Assembly (NCBI RefSeq): GCF_027912675.1
Contig: NZ_CP115757.1
Location: forward strand, 2,108,001 to 2,172,000
DNA from: Paracoccus sp. SCSIO 75233
GTDB lineage: Bacteria; Pseudomonadota; Alphaproteobacteria; Rhodobacterales; Rhodobacteraceae
Direction of reading: 5' to 3'
Length of the DNA: 64,000 nt
The notes beneath the pieces were generated by a model. The model was not told the DNA's origin, ran no database searches, and saw nothing but the letters and a program-made list of their open reading frames with translations. This document shows, in pieces, positions 41,989 through 50,833 of this stretch. Within the stretch, counting starts at the first letter, position 1. Every line of letters begins with the position of its first letter. The position numbers and the translations under genes were made by a program.

Positions 41989-43371
41989 TCAGTTACCGCC
42001 GCGCTTGAGCCGCTCCAGCACGCGATCAAGGTTTTCACCCTGGCGGCTGGTATAAGGCGCGTCGCTGACTGCATTATAGTAGGCTGATGGGTCATAGGTG
42101 GGTATTCCAAGTTTCAGGTCTTTTACCGTCAACACACCCATAGCAGCGAGAAGTTGATAATGCGCTAATTGCAGCGTTGCCTCAGCGGAAATGAGGTCGG
42201 CCCGCGCCTCCAGCAGCGACTGTTCGGCGTCAAGCACATCCAGCGTCGTCCGTGCGCCCAGCGTCGCTTCTTCGCGCACGCCGTCATAGGCCTGCTGCGC
42301 CGCCGAAATCTGTTCTTTAATCGCCGCGATCTGCGCATTTGCGACGTCGATATTCGCCCAGGCCGTCGCAACGCTCTGATTGATCTGCCGCGACGAAGAC
42401 AGCAGCGCGGCCCGTGCCGCATCCCGTGAAGCCATCGCCTGACGATGCGCAGCCGACAGCCTGCCCCCGGAATAAAGCCGCTTGGTCATGGAAAGCCCGG
42501 CCTGCGCCTCGGTGTTTCCGTCGATATCCACACCCAACTGGGCAGAGCCGGTGATCCTCGGGTTCCGCTGCAATTCTGCCGCGACAACACGCAGTTCGGA
42601 AGCGGCGACTTCCCGGGATGCCTGAAGAATAGCAGGATGGTTCTTCTGCGCCGAGGCCATTGCAGCCTCCAGCGAGGCTGGGCGTTTCGGCAGCGGGGGT
42701 GGGGCGTTCAGACCTTTGGGCTTGCCCCCGGTCACCGCTGAATACTCCTCCAGCGCGACCTGCAACTGGCCTTCCGCAGCCGACAGCGATGCGCGGGACG
42801 CCGCAAGCTGCGCCTCCGCAAGGGCAACATCGGTCACCGTGATTTCGCCCACATCGAACCTGTCCTGCGCCGCCTGACGTTCCTGCCCGAGAACACGGAC
42901 GGAGTTGGCCTGAAGCTCAACCTGCTCGGTCGCTTCGCGGACATCCATATAGGCCCGCACGGCGCGCAGCAGAACATCCTGCTCGATCCCCAGAAGCGCG
43001 TAACGGGTGGAAAGGACGGTTTCTTTCGCAATATCAATCGCAGTCTGTGTGCGGCCAAAATCGTAAACCAGCATCTCGGCGGTCAGGCCAAGCGTCGTCG
43101 TCGTCGATTCCGCGCCGTTCCTGTCGTTATAGCTATGTTGAAGCGCCCAGTCGACGATGGGGCGAAGGCTGGCCATATTGCCGGCCACATCCTCATCGGC
43201 AGCACGCAGAAGCGCCCGGTTCTGGTCGAGCAATGCCGAATGCCGGTAGGCGGCAACCAAAGTGTCGCCGAGGGATTCCGCCAGAGCCGGCAGCGCCGAC
43301 CCGGTCATCACCACAGCGAGTACCGAGCTGCGCAGCAAGCGGCGGAAGCCGCGGCCGAATTGTCTGGTCAT
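41989..43371 (-). CDS. tolC: TolC-family outer-membrane efflux protein
   Basis: Outer-membrane channel partner of type I secretion and RND/ABC efflux systems. The 460-residue protein has a signal peptide (cleavage after ALPALA) and two outer-membrane-efflux repeats with long helical hairpins (QASREVAASELRVVAAELQ, SVATAWANIDVANAQIAAI, TLDVLDAEQSLLEARADLI). The latter is the conserved hairpin of the second repeat. The ATG at 43371 is selected because earlier residues read as antisense of the neighbouring gene. The pcm-like gene stops ten bases upstream. Confidence 0.92.
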   Translation of the reverse strand: MTRQFGRGFRRLLRSSVLAVVMTGSALPALAESLGDTLVAAYRHSALLDQNRALLRAADEDVAGNMASLRPIVDWALQHSYNDRNGAESTTTTLGLTAEMLVYDFGRTQTAIDIAKETVLSTRYALLGIEQDVLLRAVRAYMDVREATEQVELQANSVRVLGQERQAAQDRFDVGEITVTDVALAEAQLAASRASLSAAEGQLQVALEEYSAVTGGKPKGLNAPPPLPKRPASLEAAMASAQKNHPAILQASREVAASELRVVAAELQRNPRITGSAQLGVDIDGNTEAQAGLSMTKRLYSGGRLSAAHRQAMASRDAARAALLSSSRQINQSVATAWANIDVANAQIAAIKEQISAAQQAYDGVREEATLGARTTLDVLDAEQSLLEARADLISAEATLQLAHYQLLAAMGVLTVKDLKLGIPTYDPSAYYNAVSDAPYTSRQGENLDRVLERLKRGGN

Positions 43372-43381
43372 CGCACGTACC

Positions 43382-44035
43382 TCAAAAAACAAATTCCGTC
43401 GCTTTCGCAAATCCCGGCAGAACCGGCGCGGACGCATTGAACGCGTAGCGCCAGTTGATCCGCCCGTCCAGCTTATATCCGATGCGGGCCACACCAAGTT
43501 TGCCCTCGGCGAAAATCGCCGCGATCCGTCCACCTTCGCGAAGCTGCTCCGCCAGCGCATCCGGAAGCTGCTCGACGCCACCAGCGATCAAAATCACGTC
43601 ATAGGGCCCCTGCCCCGCATAGCCCTCGGTCAGGTCCCCGGTGACAACGGCAATATTATCGGCAGCACGCTCCGCCAGAATCGCTTCTGCGCGCTTGGCC
43701 ATCTCGCCATTCGATTCCAGCGCCACGACCGCCTCGGCAAGGCGGGCCATGACCGCTGCGTCGTAGCCGAACCCCGCCGCGACATTCAGCACCAGCTCAC
43801 CGGGCTGAATATTCAGCTCATCCAGCAGCTTGCCGATACTGCGCGGCTCCAGCATCCAGCGATCATCACCCAGATGAATATTACCCTCCGCATAAGCCAC
43901 GGGACGCAGCGCGAGCGGCACGAACTCCTCTCGCGGCACCGACAGGATCGCGTCGATCACAGGGTATTTGGTGACGTCGTTCGGGCGGACCTGCGTATCC
44001 ACCATGACAGTACGGGCTTGTTTGAAATCGACCAT
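43382..44035 (-). CDS. divergent Pcm-like SAM-binding protein
   Basis: A 217-residue protein homologous to isoaspartate methyltransferases (motif [16 protein letters not shown], motif [25 protein letters not shown]). The substrate loop, TISQP in true Pcm (present in the other copy at 39422), is here [10 protein letters not shown], so isoaspartate methylation is doubtful. It starts [21 protein letters not shown], a family-specific N-terminus. It is transcribed into tolC with a ten-base gap, a linkage seen in other alphaproteobacteria. Function is unknown. Confidence 0.85.
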   Translation of the reverse strand: MVDFKQARTVMVDTQVRPNDVTKYPVIDAILSVPREEFVPLALRPVAYAEGNIHLGDDRWMLEPRSIGKLLDELNIQPGELVLNVAAGFGYDAAVMARLAEAVVALESNGEMAKRAEAILAERAADNIAVVTGDLTEGYAGQGPYDVILIAGGVEQLPDALAEQLREGGRIAAIFAEGKLGVARIGYKLDGRINWRYAFNASAPVLPGFAKATEFVF

Positions 44036-44164
44036 TTAGCAGCCTCTATTCTGCGTTGCTCTTTCTTGGCACGAAAGCGGCGGAGGGGCAACAAACTGAA
44101 TGAAGCGTTCAGGTGCTTGCATGGGGAACGACATTCGATTATTGCAAGCAAACCTCAGACCGGC

Positions 44165-44238
44165 GGTGGGTTGGCGGAGAGGTTACGCACCGGATTGCAA
44201 ATCCGTGAAGACCGGTTCGATTCCGGTACCCACCTCCA
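44165..44238 (+). tRNA. tRNA-Cys (GCA anticodon)
   Basis: The plus strand reads GGTGGGT, D-arm, anticodon loop ATTGCAAAT (anticodon GCA), T-arm CCGGTTCGATTCCGG, acceptor ACCCACC, discriminator U and encoded CCA (44236-44238). The acceptor stem pairs fully. Length is 74 nt. waaA starts 32 bases later. Confidence 0.96.
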
Positions 44239-44270
44239 CGCCCTGCCACTGCCCCGAAACCGGAAGGACG

Positions 44271-45518
44271 ATGTTGCTTTATCGCGGCGCATCCTGGCTT
44301 GTCGGCGCGGCACTCGGGCCTTTCGCATCGGGCGATATGGCCGAACGGCTTGTGCGCGACGTGAAGGGCGGCGGCGCGCAGGGACAGGAGACAAGCACGA
44401 TCTGGCTGCATGGTGCCAGCGTCGGTGAACTGACCTCGGCACGTCCGGTCATCGAGGAACTCGCGGCCAGAACAACGATCATCGTCACTGCCAACACCAC
44501 CACCGGACGCGGAATTGCGCGAGATTGGGGCATGAATGCACGTCTTGCGCCGCTGGATACCCCGCAGGCGCTCAGCCGTTTCCTGCAGCGATACAAGCCG
44601 CGCGTTGCCGTGACGCTTGAGAACGAGCTCTGGCCCAACCGCTCCGCCATGCTGGAAAGCGCCGGGATCCGGCAAATCGTGATCGGCGCGCGCATGTCGG
44701 AACGCTCCGCCCGCCGCTGGGCGAAGTTGCCGCTGCTGATCCGGCCGATTCTGCAACGTATCGACGGGTTGTCCCCGCAGGATCTCGGCAGCGCCGACCG
44801 GTTTATTGCGCTTGGCCTGCCAGAGGACCGGCTGCTGCCGCGCATCCAGCTCAAGCTGCTCGGACCAGCGGGCAGCAAACCGGGCGAGTGGCCGGAAAGC
44901 CGAGGGCGCACCATCCTCGCCGCCTCGACCCATCCGGGAGAGGACGGCCCGATCCTTGATGCATTCATGTCCGCGCGCCGTCATGTTCCGGGCCTGCGTC
45001 TGATCCTCGCGCCGCGACATCCGGCGCGCGCCGACGATATCGCGGCATTGATGGCGGCGCGCGGCCTTGCCCCGGCGCGCCGCTCCGACGGCGGCGACGA
45101 GACCGCGACGGTGCTGCTGGCCGACACGCTGGGCGAGATGAACCGCTGGTACGACGCAGCCGCGATCTGCATCACCTGCGGATCGCTGGTCCCCAAAGGC
45201 GGCCATACCCCGTGGGAACCCGCCGCGCATAAATGCGCAATCTTGCACGGTCCTCATGTGTCGAATTTCTCGGAAGATTACGCGCTGCTGCACGCGGTAG
45301 GCGGGGCGGAGATTCTCGCCAGCGACGCAGGCAAGACACTGACCAGACTGGCAAGCGATCCAGTCGCCGCGTCCCAGATGGGGCAGCGGGCGCACGACCT
45401 TCTGAAGTCCCGCGCGGGCGCTGCGGCACCACTGGTCTCCAGAATTCTGGACGCCGCAGGGATTGCCGCCAGCCCGAACGATGCCGATATTAGGGATGTG
45501 AAAGGAACCGCATCTTGA
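44271..45518 (+). CDS. waaA: Kdo transferase (3-deoxy-D-manno-octulosonate transferase)
   Basis: Transfers Kdo from CMP-Kdo to lipid A at the inner membrane. The 415-residue GT30 protein has the catalytic-Glu motif HGASVGEL (Glu53) and the C-terminal donor-site region VPKGGHTPWEPAAHKCAILHGPHVSNFSE. GGAAGGACG precedes the ATG at 44271. Upstream in-frame codons run through the tRNA-Cys gene and are not coding. The stop overlaps the TTG start of the DUF1178 gene. Confidence 0.94.
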   Translation: MLLYRGASWLVGAALGPFASGDMAERLVRDVKGGGAQGQETSTIWLHGASVGELTSARPVIEELAARTTIIVTANTTTGRGIARDWGMNARLAPLDTPQALSRFLQRYKPRVAVTLENELWPNRSAMLESAGIRQIVIGARMSERSARRWAKLPLLIRPILQRIDGLSPQDLGSADRFIALGLPEDRLLPRIQLKLLGPAGSKPGEWPESRGRTILAASTHPGEDGPILDAFMSARRHVPGLRLILAPRHPARADDIAALMAARGLAPARRSDGGDETATVLLADTLGEMNRWYDAAAICITCGSLVPKGGHTPWEPAAHKCAILHGPHVSNFSEDYALLHAVGGAEILASDAGKTLTRLASDPVAASQMGQRAHDLLKSRAGAAAPLVSRILDAAGIAASPNDADIRDVKGTAS

Positions 45519-45934
45519 TCCGCTACGACCTCAACTGCAAGGAAGGACACCGTTTCGACGGCTGGTTTGCTTCGTCATCGGCGTTCGAATCCCAGCGGGA
45601 TGCGGGTCAGATCCCGTGCACGATTTGCGGAACGACGGATATTGACCGTGCCCTGATGAGCCCACAGGTGCCTGCCCGCAACAACAAGGGCAGTGAGCAG
45701 CCTGCGGATACGACAGCGCAGAAAAACGCTCTGGAGCAGTTGCGCAAGCATGTCGAAGCGAACTCGGATTATGTCGGCCTGCAATTCGCAGATGAAGCCC
45801 GCGCCATGCATGAGGGCCGCAGCGAGCATCGGTCCATCTATGGCGAGGCAAAGCCGGAAGAGGCCCGCAAGCTGGTTGAAGATGGTGTGCCGATTGCGCC
45901 GTTGCCGTTCATTCCGACGCGAAAGACCAATTGA
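45515..45934 (+). CDS. DUF1178 family zinc-ribbon-like protein
   Basis: A 139-residue protein with the family N-terminus MIRYDLNCKEGHRFDGWF and the cysteines CxxxH plus CTIC arranged like a small zinc ribbon. Function is unknown. The start is TTG, overlapping the waaA stop (TTGA), and AAAGGAA lies before it; no in-frame ATG would give the conserved N-terminus. A 22-bp palindrome follows six bases after the stop. Confidence 0.88.
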   Translation: MIRYDLNCKEGHRFDGWFASSSAFESQRDAGQIPCTICGTTDIDRALMSPQVPARNNKGSEQPADTTAQKNALEQLRKHVEANSDYVGLQFADEARAMHEGRSEHRSIYGEAKPEEARKLVEDGVPIAPLPFIPTRKTN

Positions 45935-45940
45935 GGGGTT

Positions 45941-45962
45941 GGTGCGCTGAAGCGCACCCTAC
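45941..45962. repeat. inverted copy of the palindrome, after the DUF1178 gene
   Basis: GGTGCGC, loop TGAA, GCGCACC, then CTAC, on the plus strand. It is the same element as in the array that follows but in the opposite orientation. It stands six bases after the DUF1178 stop codon with the CTAC end distal, as behind mutS. Confidence 0.88.
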
Positions 45963-45980
45963 GCCACCGCCTGAAATCCC

Positions 45981-46289
45981 GTAGGGTGCGCTTCAGCGCA
46001 CCATCACCACGCCACGGCACGAAATCCCGTAGGGTGCATTTCAACGCACCATCACCACGCCACGGCACGAAACCCCGTAGGGTGCATTTCAACGCACCAT
46101 CACCACGCCACGGCACGAAACCCCGTAGGGTGCGCTTCAGCGCACCATCACCACACCACGGTACGAAATCCCGTAGGGTGCGTTTCAACGCACCACCATC
46201 ACGCCACGGCACGAAATCTCGTAGGGTGCATTTCAACGCACCACCATCACGCCACGGCCCAACCCCGGTAGGGTGCGCTTCAACGCACC
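45981..46289. repeat. tandem array of seven palindromes, 48-bp period
   Basis: Seven direct copies (starts 45981, 46029, 46077, 46125, 46173, 46221, 46268) of a 22-bp element, GTAG then GGTGCGY-TTCA-RCGCACC on the plus strand, separated by nearly identical 26-bp spacers (ATCACCACGCCACGGCACG..., with CGAAATCCC ends). Six intervals are 48, 48, 48, 48, 48 and 47 bp. Stem position 7 covaries (C-G in two copies, T-A in four). The three imperfect-at-position-6 copies and the one imperfect at position 7 form G-U pairs when read from the minus strand. The array ends nine bases after the FAA hydrolase stop codon. It fills the whole gap between two convergent genes; no gene is supported here. Confidence 0.92.
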
Positions 46290-46298
46290 ATCACCACC

Positions 46299-46997
46299 TC
46301 AATCCGCCTCGGTAAACGTCACCGACACTGCACTTAGCCCCTCGACATCGCCAACCAGGTGACTACCGACCGAAACCGGACCGACCCCGGCGGGTGTGCC
46401 CGTCATCAGCAGATCGCCGGGCGCCAGATGGTACATTTCCGACAGCCGCGACAGCAGTTCCGGCACCGACCAGATCATATCGGACAGCGCAGCATCCTGC
46501 CGCAGGTCGCCATCCAGACGCAGCCGGATCCGCTGATCGCCAATCTCACCGAACTCGGCGGCACGGGTGATCGGGCCGATAATCGCGGACTCCTCCACAT
46601 CCTTCGCGACATCCCAAGGAGACGCAAATTCCTTCGCCCGGTTCTGCAGATCGCGTCGCGTCATGTCGAGGCCGACCGCATAGCCGAACACAGCCCCTGC
46701 CGCCTCTTCCGGGCTGGCCTTGAACAAGGCACCCCCAAGCACGACGCAGAATTCGACCTCGTAATGATAGTCGTCCGTGCCCGGAGGATACGGGCTTTCC
46801 TTCCCCGACGGCAGATAGGCGAGCGCGGATTTGGTAAAATAGATCGGCTTCTCGCGGTCGGCCTTTCCACCCATCTCCGCGATATGCGCGGCGTAGTTCT
46901 TGCCGACGCAGAAAATCCGGTGCAGCGGATAGCACGCGCGCTCGTTCTGGACCGGCAGCGCGGGCCAGGGTGGCGACGGGAACAGGTTCTCGGGCAT
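46299..46997 (-). CDS. fumarylacetoacetate hydrolase family protein
   Basis: A 232-residue FAH-fold enzyme with the metal site and motifs IFCVGKNYAAHIAEMG, YHYEVEFCVVLG (metal-binding Glu residues) and DLLMTGTPAGVGPV. The family splits C-C bonds of acylpyruvates and related compounds; this single-domain form resembles acylpyruvase/oxaloacetate tautomerase-type members. GAAAGGAAC precedes the ATG at 46997, so the longer upstream reading, which overlaps ptsP, is rejected. The palindrome array begins nine bases behind the stop codon. Confidence 0.92.
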   Translation of the reverse strand: MPENLFPSPPWPALPVQNERACYPLHRIFCVGKNYAAHIAEMGGKADREKPIYFTKSALAYLPSGKESPYPPGTDDYHYEVEFCVVLGGALFKASPEEAAGAVFGYAVGLDMTRRDLQNRAKEFASPWDVAKDVEESAIIGPITRAAEFGEIGDQRIRLRLDGDLRQDAALSDMIWSVPELLSRLSEMYHLAPGDLLMTGTPAGVGPVSVGSHLVGDVEGLSAVSVTFTEAD

Positions 46998-47026
46998 CGC
47001 GGTTCCTTTCGGGTTTTCGCTGCAGC

Positions 47027-49282
47027 CTAGCGCGGGATGTCGATCCGGGCCAGAAATTCCGTCACGGCGCGGCGCACCGGCTGGCCATCCGCCCGCGCCT
47101 GATCGATCACCTTGCGCAGATCGCACAGATTCGTATGCCGGATCAGATGCTTCACCGGCCCGATAGAGGCGGGACGCATCGACAAACGCTTGATGCCAAG
47201 CGCCGCGAAGGTCAGCGCCTCCACCGGACGACCGGCATCCTCGCCACAGAAGGACAGTTTGACACCTGCCGCCTCGCACCGCGCGATGATCTGGTCAAGC
47301 ATCGCGAGAAACGGCTCCGACAGCGTGTCATAGCGGCGGCGGACCAGCTCGTTTTCCCGGTCAGCAGCAAAGAAAAACTGCTTCAGATCGTTCCCGCCGA
47401 TGGATACGAAATCGCATGATTTGAAGAAACTGACCGGCGCGAAGGCCATCGAAGGCGTTTCGATCATGGAGCCGACGCGGATATCGCTCGGCAAATTATG
47501 GCCAAGCCGCTGCTCGCGCGCCAGTTCCTCCATCAGCATCCGGTGCGCGGCGTCGTATTCGCCCGCCTCCGCGACGAAGGGGAACATCACATGCAAAGGC
47601 CGCCCGGCAGCGGCACGGATCAGAGCCTGAAGCTGCATGCGCAGAACGCCGCGCTTCTCCAGCCCGACACGGATCGCCCGCCAGCCCATTGCCGGGTTGG
47701 GTTCGTCCTGCGGCTTCATATAGGGCAGCACCTTGTCGGACCCGATATCCAGCGTCCGGAACACCACGGGGCGCCCCTTTGCCGCGTCCATGACCCGTGC
47801 GTAAAGCGCTGCGAGTTCGGACCGGCGCGGCACACGCGTGCGGGTCAGGAATTGCAGTTCGGTGCGGAACAGTCCGACACCCTCTGCCCCGGACCCTTCC
47901 ATGCTCGGCAGATCGGCCATCAGACCGGCATTCATGAACAGCTCGACCCTTGTGCCGCAGGTCCCCTCTGCCGGCAGATCGCGCAAACCGGCATAGCGGG
48001 ACTGCGCCGCCGCCTGCATCGCGATCTTGTCCCGGAAAGCCGCCGCGACGCTGTCTTCGGGCCGCAGATGGACGATACCGCCATCCCCGTCGACCAGGAT
48101 CGGGTCACCGTTCAACGCCTCGGAGGTGATGCGGCTGGCATGGATCACCAATGGTATCGCAAGCGCCCGCGCCACGATCGCCGCATGGCTGCCGACGCTG
48201 CCTTCTTCCAGAACTACGGCCTTCAGCTTGCGCCCGTAATCCAGCAGATCGGCAGGACCGATATTGCGCGCAACCAGAATCGGATCGTCCGGCATTTCTG
48301 CCCCGGTATCGCTGCCCTGCCCGGTCAGGATGCGCAGCAGCCGGTTCGACAGGTCGTCCAGATCGTGCAGCCGGTCGCGCAGATAGGGATCGGCGGCCAT
48401 CTCCAGCCGCGCGCGGGCCTGCGACTGCTCCTTCTCGACCGCTGCCTCGGCGGAGAGGCCCAGATCGATATCCTCCTCCATCCGCTTCTGCCAGCTTCTT
48501 GAGTTGGCGAACATCCGGTAGGTTTCCAGAACCTGCGCATGGTCGCCATCCGGACCCATATCCGCCTCGGCCAGCATCGTATCGACCCGCGAACGAAGCG
48601 TGGCGATGCCCTCATGCAGCCTTGCCTTCTCCGTCTCGGGATCATCCCCGACCGGATTGGCGACAACGACACGCGGCTCATGCAGCCAGACGCGCCCCTC
48701 TGCAGCACCCTCCTGCCCCGCAGTGCCGCGAAACAGGACCGGGAAATGATGCTCCATCGGCAGGCTGTCATTGTCATTGCCGGAGAACGCGCCGAGCTCG
48801 GTCATTTCGGCGAGGACCATTGCGACCACCTCAAGACCGTAGATCTCGTCCTCGGTGAACTGCCGCGCCTCGCGCGACTGAACGACCAGAACACCCAGCC
48901 GCTCACCCACACGCTGAATCGGCACGCCCAGGAAGGACGGATAAACCTCCTCACCCGTCTCCGGCATGAAGCGGAAGCCCGGCTCAGATGGCGCATCGGC
49001 CGTGTTCACATGCCGCCCCGTCCGCGCGACCCGACCGACCAGACCTTCCCCCAGACGCAGACGGGTCTGGTGCACGGCCTCGGTTTTCAGGCCCTCGGAG
49101 GCGCAAAGTTCCAGCGTTTCGGCATCGCGGAACAGATAGATCGAGCAGACCTCGGTCTCCATCGAATCGGCAATATGGTGGGTGATGCTGTCCAGACGAT
49201 CCTGACTCTCGCCCGGTGCGGCCAGCGTGTCACGCAGCCGCCTGAGCAGACGCCGGGAATCGTTACCCCTCCGCTTCGCCAT
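47027..49282 (-). CDS. ptsP: phosphoenolpyruvate-protein phosphotransferase of the nitrogen PTS (EI-Ntr)
   Basis: A 751-residue protein: N-terminal GAF domain (about 20-160, STITHHIADSMETEVCSIYLF-like), then the phospho-His domain with the active His in GSVGSHAAIVARALAIPLV, and a PEP-binding TIM barrel (VVFRTLDIGSDKVLPYMK, FSIGGNDL-type loop ending the catalytic face, with FCGEDAGRP). It passes phosphate from PEP to NPr and EIIA-Ntr, which regulate nitrogen, potassium and envelope processes. It lies 71 bases downstream of lysC on the same strand, with TAGGAGGA before the ATG. Confidence 0.95.
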   Translation of the reverse strand: MAKRRGNDSRRLLRRLRDTLAAPGESQDRLDSITHHIADSMETEVCSIYLFRDAETLELCASEGLKTEAVHQTRLRLGEGLVGRVARTGRHVNTADAPSEPGFRFMPETGEEVYPSFLGVPIQRVGERLGVLVVQSREARQFTEDEIYGLEVVAMVLAEMTELGAFSGNDNDSLPMEHHFPVLFRGTAGQEGAAEGRVWLHEPRVVVANPVGDDPETEKARLHEGIATLRSRVDTMLAEADMGPDGDHAQVLETYRMFANSRSWQKRMEEDIDLGLSAEAAVEKEQSQARARLEMAADPYLRDRLHDLDDLSNRLLRILTGQGSDTGAEMPDDPILVARNIGPADLLDYGRKLKAVVLEEGSVGSHAAIVARALAIPLVIHASRITSEALNGDPILVDGDGGIVHLRPEDSVAAAFRDKIAMQAAAQSRYAGLRDLPAEGTCGTRVELFMNAGLMADLPSMEGSGAEGVGLFRTELQFLTRTRVPRRSELAALYARVMDAAKGRPVVFRTLDIGSDKVLPYMKPQDEPNPAMGWRAIRVGLEKRGVLRMQLQALIRAAAGRPLHVMFPFVAEAGEYDAAHRMLMEELAREQRLGHNLPSDIRVGSMIETPSMAFAPVSFFKSCDFVSIGGNDLKQFFFAADRENELVRRRYDTLSEPFLAMLDQIIARCEAAGVKLSFCGEDAGRPVEALTFAALGIKRLSMRPASIGPVKHLIRHTNLCDLRKVIDQARADGQPVRRAVTEFLARIDIPR

Positions 49283-49353
49283 ATCCTCCTACCCCGGCCC
49301 TGCCGTCAGGCAGGCCCTTACTCTATCTACGCGCGATTACCCGCGATTCAATA

Positions 49354-50613
49354 TTATGCGGATTTCTCCAGCTCGAACGCATCATGCAGGGACTGCACCG
49401 CGAGCTCCATGTATTTCCGGTCGATCAGCACCGAAATCTTGATCTCAGAGGTCGAAATCACCTTGATATTGATGTTTTCGTCAGCAAGTGCCCGGAACAT
49501 GCGCGCCGCGACGCCTGCGTGAGAGCGCATTCCGATGCCGACCACGCTGACTTTCGCCACATCCGTATCCACGACCAGCTCGTCATAACGGATCGTCCCG
49601 CCGGTGCGCGCGTCTTCCATTGCCTTTTTCGCCCGCTCGACCTGATTGATCGGGCAGGAAAACGTCATATCGGTGACGGAGCCCTTATGCTGCTCGAAAT
49701 TCTTTTCCGAGATATTCTGCACGATCATATCGACATTCACGCCCGCCTCCGCCAACGGGGCGAAGATGGCGGCGGAAATGCCGGGCCGGTCCTCGACGGT
49801 GACCAGCGTGACCTTGGCCTCATCGCGCGAGAAGGCGACGCCAGAGACGACTTTCGATTCCATGATATCATCCTCATCGCAAACCAATGTGCCGGAATTC
49901 TCGTCCGTATCCTCGAAGGACGACAGCACTCTCAGACGCACATTATACCGCATTGCCAGTTCGACGGACCGGGTCTGAAGCACCTTCGCCCCCAGACTCG
50001 CCAGTTCCAGCATTTCCTCAAAAGCAATCCGCTCCAGCTTCTGCGCCTTGGAGGTGATGCGCGGATCGGTCGTGTAAACCCCGTCGACATCCGTATAGAT
50101 GTCGCAGCGCTCAGCACCGAATGCGGCAGCAAAAGCGACCGCCGTCGTGTCCGACCCGCCACGGCCCAAAGTTGTGATCCGGCCATCCGGCCCGATCCCC
50201 TGAAACCCGGCAATCACCGCAACCTTGAAGCCTTCGGCAAATTTCTGGTCGATATTCGCACGCGGAATATCCACGAAGCGGGCGGCAGAATGCGCATCGG
50301 TCGTGTTGATCGGCACCTGCCAGCCCTGCCAGGACCGCGCCGGGACGTCCATCCCTTGCAGCGTCAGCGCCATCAGCCCGGCGGTAATGTTCTCGCCCGA
50401 GCTGACGACGGCATCATATTCACGGGCGTCAAACAGCGGCGAGGTCTGCTCGACCCAGCCGACCAGCTCGTTGGTCTTGCCGGACATGGCGCTGACGATG
50501 ACGATCACGTCATAGCCGCGCTCCACCTCACGCTTCACCTTCTGGGCCGCGTTTCGGATCCGGTCGAGATCGGCGACCGAGGTGCCGCCGAATTTCATTA
50601 CCAACAAGGGCAT
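49354..50613 (-). CDS. lysC: aspartate kinase
   Basis: First enzyme of the aspartate family (Lys, Met, Thr, DAP). The 419-residue protein has KFGGTSV at 7-13, the SSGENITAGLMA nucleotide/Asp segment, TLGRGGSDTTAVA and two C-terminal ACT domains (about 270-419; VEDRPGISAAIFAPLAEAGVN and IGMRSHAGVAARMFRALADENI) that mediate feedback inhibition. The ATG at 50613 lies at the conserved N-terminus MPLLVMKFGG; the longer upstream reading overlaps intergenic hairpins and the aldolase gene. No lysine riboswitch structure is seen before it. Confidence 0.96.
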   Translation of the reverse strand: MPLLVMKFGGTSVADLDRIRNAAQKVKREVERGYDVIVIVSAMSGKTNELVGWVEQTSPLFDAREYDAVVSSGENITAGLMALTLQGMDVPARSWQGWQVPINTTDAHSAARFVDIPRANIDQKFAEGFKVAVIAGFQGIGPDGRITTLGRGGSDTTAVAFAAAFGAERCDIYTDVDGVYTTDPRITSKAQKLERIAFEEMLELASLGAKVLQTRSVELAMRYNVRLRVLSSFEDTDENSGTLVCDEDDIMESKVVSGVAFSRDEAKVTLVTVEDRPGISAAIFAPLAEAGVNVDMIVQNISEKNFEQHKGSVTDMTFSCPINQVERAKKAMEDARTGGTIRYDELVVDTDVAKVSVVGIGMRSHAGVAARMFRALADENINIKVISTSEIKISVLIDRKYMELAVQSLHDAFELEKSA

Positions 50614-50744
50614 ATCGTCCCTCCAATTCCCCTTCGGATCAGGGGCATAAAATCGGCAACCTTCTAGGGCCGCGTTCCGGCACGCGCAAGGGCGCAGCGG
50701 GGCGGATGCAAAATTTCGCCGCAACGATGAATCACGGAATGGAA

Positions 50745-50768
50745 AGAAGGCCGCCCCGAAGGACGGCC
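50745..50768 (-). terminator. intrinsic terminator behind the aldolase gene
   Basis: GGCCGCCC (50749-50756) and GGACGGCC (50761-50768) pair around CGAA with one G-T. On the minus strand the hairpin runs into TTCTTTCC. It lies 66 bases past the fba stop codon and separates fba from lysC. Confidence 0.7.
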
Positions 50769-50802
50769 CCCGCATTTCATCCTGACGGAAATATCCCGGG
50801 GT

Positions 50803-50819
50803 CCGGGGCAGCGCCCCGG
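50803..50819. repeat. GC-rich hairpin with CCCGGGGTCCGGGGCAGC context
   Basis: CCGGGGC, loop AGC, GCCCCGG form a 7-bp stem 15 bases past the fba stop codon, preceded by ATATCCCGGGGT. I recall similar hairpins scattered between genes of Rhodobacteraceae, so it may be a dispersed repeat; this rests on memory, not on a second copy in the window. Confidence 0.45.
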
Positions 50820-50833
50820 TCCGGCGGCTGCGA

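Noticed and set aside
44100..44270. N-terminal extension of waaA
   Set aside because: It runs through the tRNA-Cys gene. The ATG at 44271 has a good ribosome-binding site and the normal family N-terminus.
45981..46289. CRISPR array
   Set aside because: The repeats are perfect palindromes and the 26-bp spacers are nearly identical to each other, whereas CRISPR spacers are unique. No cas gene is present.
45838..46315. Open reading frames on both strands through the 48-bp array, giving proteins with 16-residue repeats
   Set aside because: 48 is a multiple of three, so any frame without a stop stays open across the array. The readings exist on both strands, overlap real genes and have no ribosome-binding site. 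The base pattern is explained by the palindromes.
46998..47279. Longer start for the FAA hydrolase gene
   Set aside because: The extra residues are antisense-frame readings of the ptsP 3' end; GAAAGGAAC stands before the ATG at 46997.
50614..50744. Lysine riboswitch before lysC
   Set aside because: Looked for because lysC is often so controlled; I see no multi-helix leader or conserved junction, only the fba terminator.
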